Assembly: GCA_030068075.1 (NCBI GenBank)
Contig: CM057830.1
Span: 23,654,247 to 23,718,246 of the forward strand
DNA length: 64,000 nucleotides
Direction of reading: 5' to 3'
Source: Paguma larvata
Lineage: Eukaryota > Chordata > Mammalia > Carnivora > Viverridae
Part shown: positions 60,298 to 64,000 of the stretch, piece after piece
How positions within the stretch are numbered: position 1 is the first letter of the stretch
Layout: each line of letters starts with the position of its first letter
Notes under the pieces: generated by a model
The model's input: only the letters and a program-made list of their open reading frames with translations
The model's database searches: none
Told to the model about the DNA's origin: nothing
Made by a program: the position numbers and the translations under genes

Positions 60298-61650
60298 AAC
60301 CACAAAAGACCTCGAATAGCCAAAATAGTACTGAAGAATAAAACCAAGGCGGGAGGCATCACAATCCCAGACTTTAACCTCTACTACAAAGCAGTGGTCA
60401 TCAAGACTGTATGGTATTGGCACAAAAACAGGCACATAGACCAATGGAATAGAATAGAAAACTCAGAAATGGACCCGCAAGTATATGGCCAACTAATCTT
60501 TGACAAAGTGGGAAAATGTATCCAATGGAAAAAAGACAGCCTCTTTAACAAATGGTGTTGGGAGAATTGGACAGCAACATGCAAAAGAATGAAACTAGAC
60601 CACTTTCTTACACCACTCACAAAAATAAATTCTAAATGGATAAAAGATCTGAATGTGAGACAGGAAACTGTCAAAATCCTAGAGGAGAAAGCAGGAAAAA
60701 GCCTCTTTGACCTAAGACGCACCAATTTCTTACTCGACACGTCTCCAAAGGCAAGGGAATTAAAAGCAAAGATGAACTATTGGGACCTCATCAAGATAAA
60801 AAGCTTCTGCACAGCAAAAGAAACAACCAACAAAACGGATAGGCAACCAACAGAATGGGAAAAGATCATCGCAAATGACATATCGGATAAAGGACTAATA
60901 TCTAAAATTTATAAAGAACTTACCAAACTCCACACCCGAAAAACAAACAACCCAGTGAAGAAATGGGCGGAAGATATGAATAGACACTTCTCCAAAGAGG
61001 ACATTCAGATGGCCAACAGACACATGAAATGATGCTCAGTGTCACTCATCATCAGGGAAATACAAATCAAAACCACACTGCGATACCACCTCACACCAGT
61101 CAGAGTGGCTAAAATGAACAAATCAGGAAACTATAGATGCTGGCGAGGATGTGGAGAAGTAGGCACCCTCCTACACTGTTGGTGGGAATGCAAACTGGTG
61201 CAGCCACTCTGGAAAACGGTGTGGAGGTTCCTCAAAAAAATGAAAATAGAGCTACCCTATGATCCAGCAATAGCACTGCTAGGACTCTACCCAAGAGACA
61301 CAGGAATGCTGTTGCATAGGAGCACGTGTACCCCAATGTTCATAGCAGCACTTTCGACAATAGCCAAATCATGGAAAGAGACCAAGTGCCCATCAACTGA
61401 CGAATGGATAAAGAAGTTATGGTACTTATATACAATGGACTACTACGTGGCAATGAGAAAAAATGAAATCTGGCCATGTGTAGCCAGATGGATGGAACTG
61501 GAGGGTATTATGTTAAGTGAAATAAGTCAGTCAGAAAAAGACAGATACCGTATGTTTCCACGAATAGGTGGACTTTGTGAGACTAAGCAAAAACCAGGGG
61601 GAGGGGAAGAGGGGAAAGGAAAAAAAAGACACAGAGAGGGAGGGAGATAA
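60298..61650 (+). pseudogene. L1 ORF2 C-terminal region, sense half, one nonsense codon
   Basis: The frame is open from the junction (about 60295) to a TAA at 61648-61650, except for TGA at 61030-61032. Visible landmarks are [36 protein letters not shown] and LNYWD-like [12 protein letters not shown], and after the stop [10 protein letters not shown]. The L1 C-terminal cysteine motif CX3CX7HX4C (codons 61138-61191) follows, then PLWKTVW and [11 protein letters not shown]. The stop replaces the Arg codon of the MKRCS motif seen in the copy at 51694-52224. CGA to TGA is a CpG transition. Confidence 0.93.
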
Positions 61651-61815
61651 AACATAAGAGACTCTCAAAGACTAAGAAAAAACTGAGGGTGAGGGGGATG
61701 AGGGAGGGGGGAGAGGGAGTGATGGGCATTAAAAAGGGCACATGTTGGGATGAACACTGGGTGTTATATGTAAACCAATTTGAAAATAAACTATTATAAA
61801 ATTAAATAAATAAAT
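61651..61815 (+). other. L1 3'UTR with G-rich polypurine tract
   Basis: GGGTGAGGGGGATGAGGG, then GGGGGG and further GGG runs (61686-61736) make a strong G-tract on the sense strand. Closely spaced G runs also occur in the last ORF2 codons (61597-61617). A GATGAACACTGGGTGTTATA stretch follows. Short polypurine G tracts are known in L1 3'UTRs. Confidence 0.85.
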
Positions 61816-61857
61816 AAATAAATAAATGTTAATAAAAAAAAAAAGAAGAAAAATTCT

Positions 61858-63125
61858 CAAGTAAAGCAGAAGTACCCATCTAAAAGATAAGTTCATGGCG
61901 CTACTGTTATTTGGGACTTGCTATGTGACTAATTGTATTTTGAATATGAACGACTCCCTCTGCCTCAGTGCTTTCCCTCAGGAACTCTAACTCATTGAGT
62001 AGCTTAGCAAAATGACCCCAAGATTCTTCTGTTCTCATTTGAAAATCAGCCAGATTTTGGGTAGGGATGAAAGCAAAGTTTAGGATAAAAATATGCAAGC
62101 TTAAAGCCATATAGAATAGCACAGCCAAAAACACATTAAAATTACTCATGGAAGAAAGAGATTTACACTAATTAAAATGCCTGGTCACTGTAGAGTGGGT
62201 TAAGAAGGAAGATTGACTTAGTACCAAATGGCTTCATTTTATGGTCTTACTTTTGAAATATTTTCAGTTGAGGAAATGAAGGGAAGATAAAAAAAAACCC
62301 TCATAGGGAAACAAATAAAATACCATAGACCTAAAGAGATCCATTATTACCATTATGGCAGCATTTCCAATCACATTTATGAATTTGGGCAATTTGTATC
62401 ACACTTGTTGTTAAGGGACAATGGAGCAGGTGCCATTTTATGAGCCACTAATTCTTTAGTGATTCCCAAGTGGAGGATACACACACAAGGGTCAATTATT
62501 ATGAGTCTAATAGAAATGCTGTGATTAGGAAAAATGCAAAGTAACATTAATCTTCTCACTGCTCTCTTGAGCAGAGTTCAGCTGTCAGTTTTAGTCCTGA
62601 GGAGCTTGGAGACCAACAGCATGGCCAGAGGGTTTTGGATGTCTACATCAAGGGCAGGGCGAACTGAATATTTTTAATATAACTTTATAAAACTAGTTCA
62701 TAATTTTAATGTTATAAGAATATTTAAGGAGAAAGGAGATTAAGTATGATTCCTATCATTGAAATATAGATTCTATATGTCAGTAGATTAGCCTGAAATT
62801 TTAACCTTCTAATTCAAATTCATGTTTAGTTTAGACCAAAGTTCTGATTCTTCTCCTCCTTTAATTTCATGGTTTATGCAACTAAGCATGGGAAGTTTTA
62901 TTCAGGTGATATGGCGTTTGTATTCTTCTTATGAAAATCAGAACAGCCATAAATCATTCTAAAAATTGAAGTAATAAATGTGAAATTGTGCCATCAGTAC
63001 ACATTTGGCATTTAATACGCTTAGGTTCTTTCTAACCTGTGTTTGTATGATATTGACATATAACCATCATTTGCTCCATATGGGTGGGGCTATGGAAATG
63101 GGAGGAAAAAGAAGGAAAGATGGAA
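61858..63125. other. No recognisable gene
   Basis: AT-rich DNA right of the nested insertion. Frames under 85 codons, no repeat named. Confidence 0.5.
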
Positions 63126-63127
63126 GA

Positions 63128-63378
63128 GGACCAGTACTTATTAATGGCTTGTTATGTGCCAGATAACAAGCTCAGTATTTTGTATGTGGTAGCTGATTTA
63201 TTTTAGGTGTTTTAATTATTTCAATTATGCCACAGGATATGACTTATTAAGCTCTCTATGGATTAGAAAGTTGAGATTCAGCTAGGTTAAATATCTTGAC
63301 CATTATTACTTTCTAACGAATAGTGGACTCAGAAATCAGAGTATGCCTCTTTCCCCCAACACTTTTCCACTACCCTAC
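63128..63378 (-). mobile_element. MIR SINE, antisense
   Basis: GGCTTGTTATGTGCCAGATA, TAGAAAGTTGAGATTCAGCT and GTGGACTCAGAAATCAGAGT, then AACACTTTTCCACTACC keep the reversed MIR order along the whole length. Confidence 0.75.
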
Positions 63379-63775
63379 TTGGCCTTCTCATTTTAAGGGC
63401 TGATTCTTCGTAGTTAAGATCCTTAATGTTCTTTGGGAAAACTTGAAAGGGAAGTGCTCGTAGCTGACCTGCCAGTACACCGAGCCTTTCTCCACACTCA
63501 AGGTCATTATGTCTCACCCCAGTATTTTACTGGGAGTCTTTTTCGAGAAATCTCAAAAACATGCATACCACCTTCCAGTTATGGGGCCCAGGACAAGAAA
63601 GACTCAGCCAGCAGCTATAGGCCACAGGTAGGCCTAGGTCAAACTGCTAAGAAGGGACAAGACTGCTACTGTTTATCATCTCCAAACTGACAGTGCCTCT
63701 CGGTTTAGAACATTCTACACCCCTATTTCTTTATTCCTTGCTCCCACTTTGCTGTTTTTTTTTTTTTTTCTGTAT
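63379..63775. other. No recognisable gene; T-run at 63756-63769
   Basis: Short frames only. The T-run could be an antisense retroelement tail, but no body is seen. Confidence 0.45.
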
Positions 63776-64000
63776 CCAGTCTCTTCCAACTCCAAACCAT
63801 CTTCTAGGCTGCTGCCAGAGACCTTGAGGTTCATAACATGCATATCTGACCATATCACTCTCCTTTGAAAAATGCTTGAATCCCCTAGAATAATGACAAC
63901 GTTTCAACTTATTAGATTAGCGCACAAGATTGGGACCTCGTCTTCCTTCTCTGGCCTTGCCTCTCCCATTCTCTCCCTGTACCATCATATCTTTCTCTCT
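63776..64000 (+). mobile_element. L2-type LINE, sense, runs off the window
   Basis: ATCTGACCATATCACTCTCC, AAAAATGCTTGAATCCCCTA and TTCTCTGGCCTTGCCTCTCC follow the L2 3' untranslated order. Continues beyond 64000. Confidence 0.6.

Larger units (their letters stand above)
59171..61815 (+). mobile_element. Young LINE-1, 5'-truncated and 5'-inverted (twin priming)
   Basis: The 3' half (60298-61815) is in sense orientation and ends in an (AAAT)n tail. The upstream half (59171-60297) is the preceding ORF2 region in reverse orientation. The halves are consecutive parts of one ORF2: the minus half runs from KSPGPDG to FFSKLEQ, and the plus half picks up at [10 protein letters not shown], with only a few codons lost. 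The tail duplicates SINE-tail sequence AAATAAATAAATGTT (about 59156-59170 and 61816-61830). It lacks the 5'UTR, ORF1 and the endonuclease domain, so it cannot move by itself. Confidence 0.95.
58951..61857 (+). mobile_element. Young CAN-type SINE, tail split by a LINE-1; 14-bp target-site duplication
   Basis: AGAAGAAAAATTCT at 58951-58964 recurs at 61844-61857, about 2.9 kb away. SINE body 58965-59170 (GGGGCGCCTGGGTGGCTCAG to AAATAAATAAATGTT). The remaining tail, AATAAAAAAAAAAAG-like, resumes at about 61830. The L1 lies between, so the SINE came first. Confidence 0.93.

Noticed and set aside
58951..61857. A gene with exons on both strands (RT plus zinc-knuckle protein)
   Set aside because: The opposite orientations are explained fully by an L1 5' inversion between target duplications.

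Overview
This is a stretch of nuclear DNA from a mammal, almost certainly a cat (Felidae) or a close feliform carnivore. The evidence is a set of tRNA-Lys-derived CAN-type SINEs in the felid form. They begin near GGCGCCTGGGTGGCTCAG, carry pol III A- and B-box-like motifs, have a CT-rich body and end in (AAATAAATAAA)-type tails. Carnivore-type LINE-1 and old placental repeats (MIR, L2, MER5, MER20, Tigger/pogo-like, MaLR LTR) accompany them. I cannot say which felid it is. CpG is scarce, I see no CpG island, and no open frame outside the repeats looks like a host exon. The window is therefore intergenic or deep intronic; I find no host gene, tRNA, rRNA or CRISPR.

Layout. 1-6.1 kb: a double SINE, a 2.2-kb antisense L1 remnant, an L2 end, then MER20 and a second hAT MITE. 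6.1-15 kb: MIR, dinucleotide tracts and a Tigger-like MITE in otherwise unrecognised DNA. 15-20 kb: an antisense carnivore L1 split by a SINE, an imperfect three-copy tandem repeat and a pyrimidine-expanded SINE. 20-31 kb: SINEs, L2 pieces and an antisense L1M. 31-37 kb: MER5-like, a sense L1 split by a SINE, antisense L1 pieces, a candidate solo LTR and a pogo-like MITE. 37-50 kb: old L1, MIR and MLT1 pieces and two young SINEs. 50-57 kb: antisense L1s and a SINE cluster that shares one target site, then a sense L1 containing a small foldback insertion. 58.4-61.9 kb: the most informative locus, described next. 62-64 kb: MIR and the start of an L2.

The best-preserved element is a young 2.6-kb L1 (about 59171-61815). 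It inserted into the A-rich tail of a young SINE, which itself has a 14-bp target-site duplication (58951-58964 and 61844-61857). The L1 is 5'-truncated and 5'-inverted. Its reverse-transcriptase half lies on the minus strand and its C-terminal half plus 3'UTR on the plus strand, joined near 60297, the classic product of twin priming. The plus half is closed by one in-frame TGA (61030-61032), where a related copy in this same window encodes Arg. The change fits CpG decay.

There are no cooperating genes here. The coding capacity is that of defective retroelements, and the history is one of nested insertions. I did not find a new biological system. The points worth checking are retroelement architectures (twin priming, reuse of one target site, a foldback insertion, imperfect tandem repeats) and a few repeat-free intervals that could hold conserved non-coding elements.
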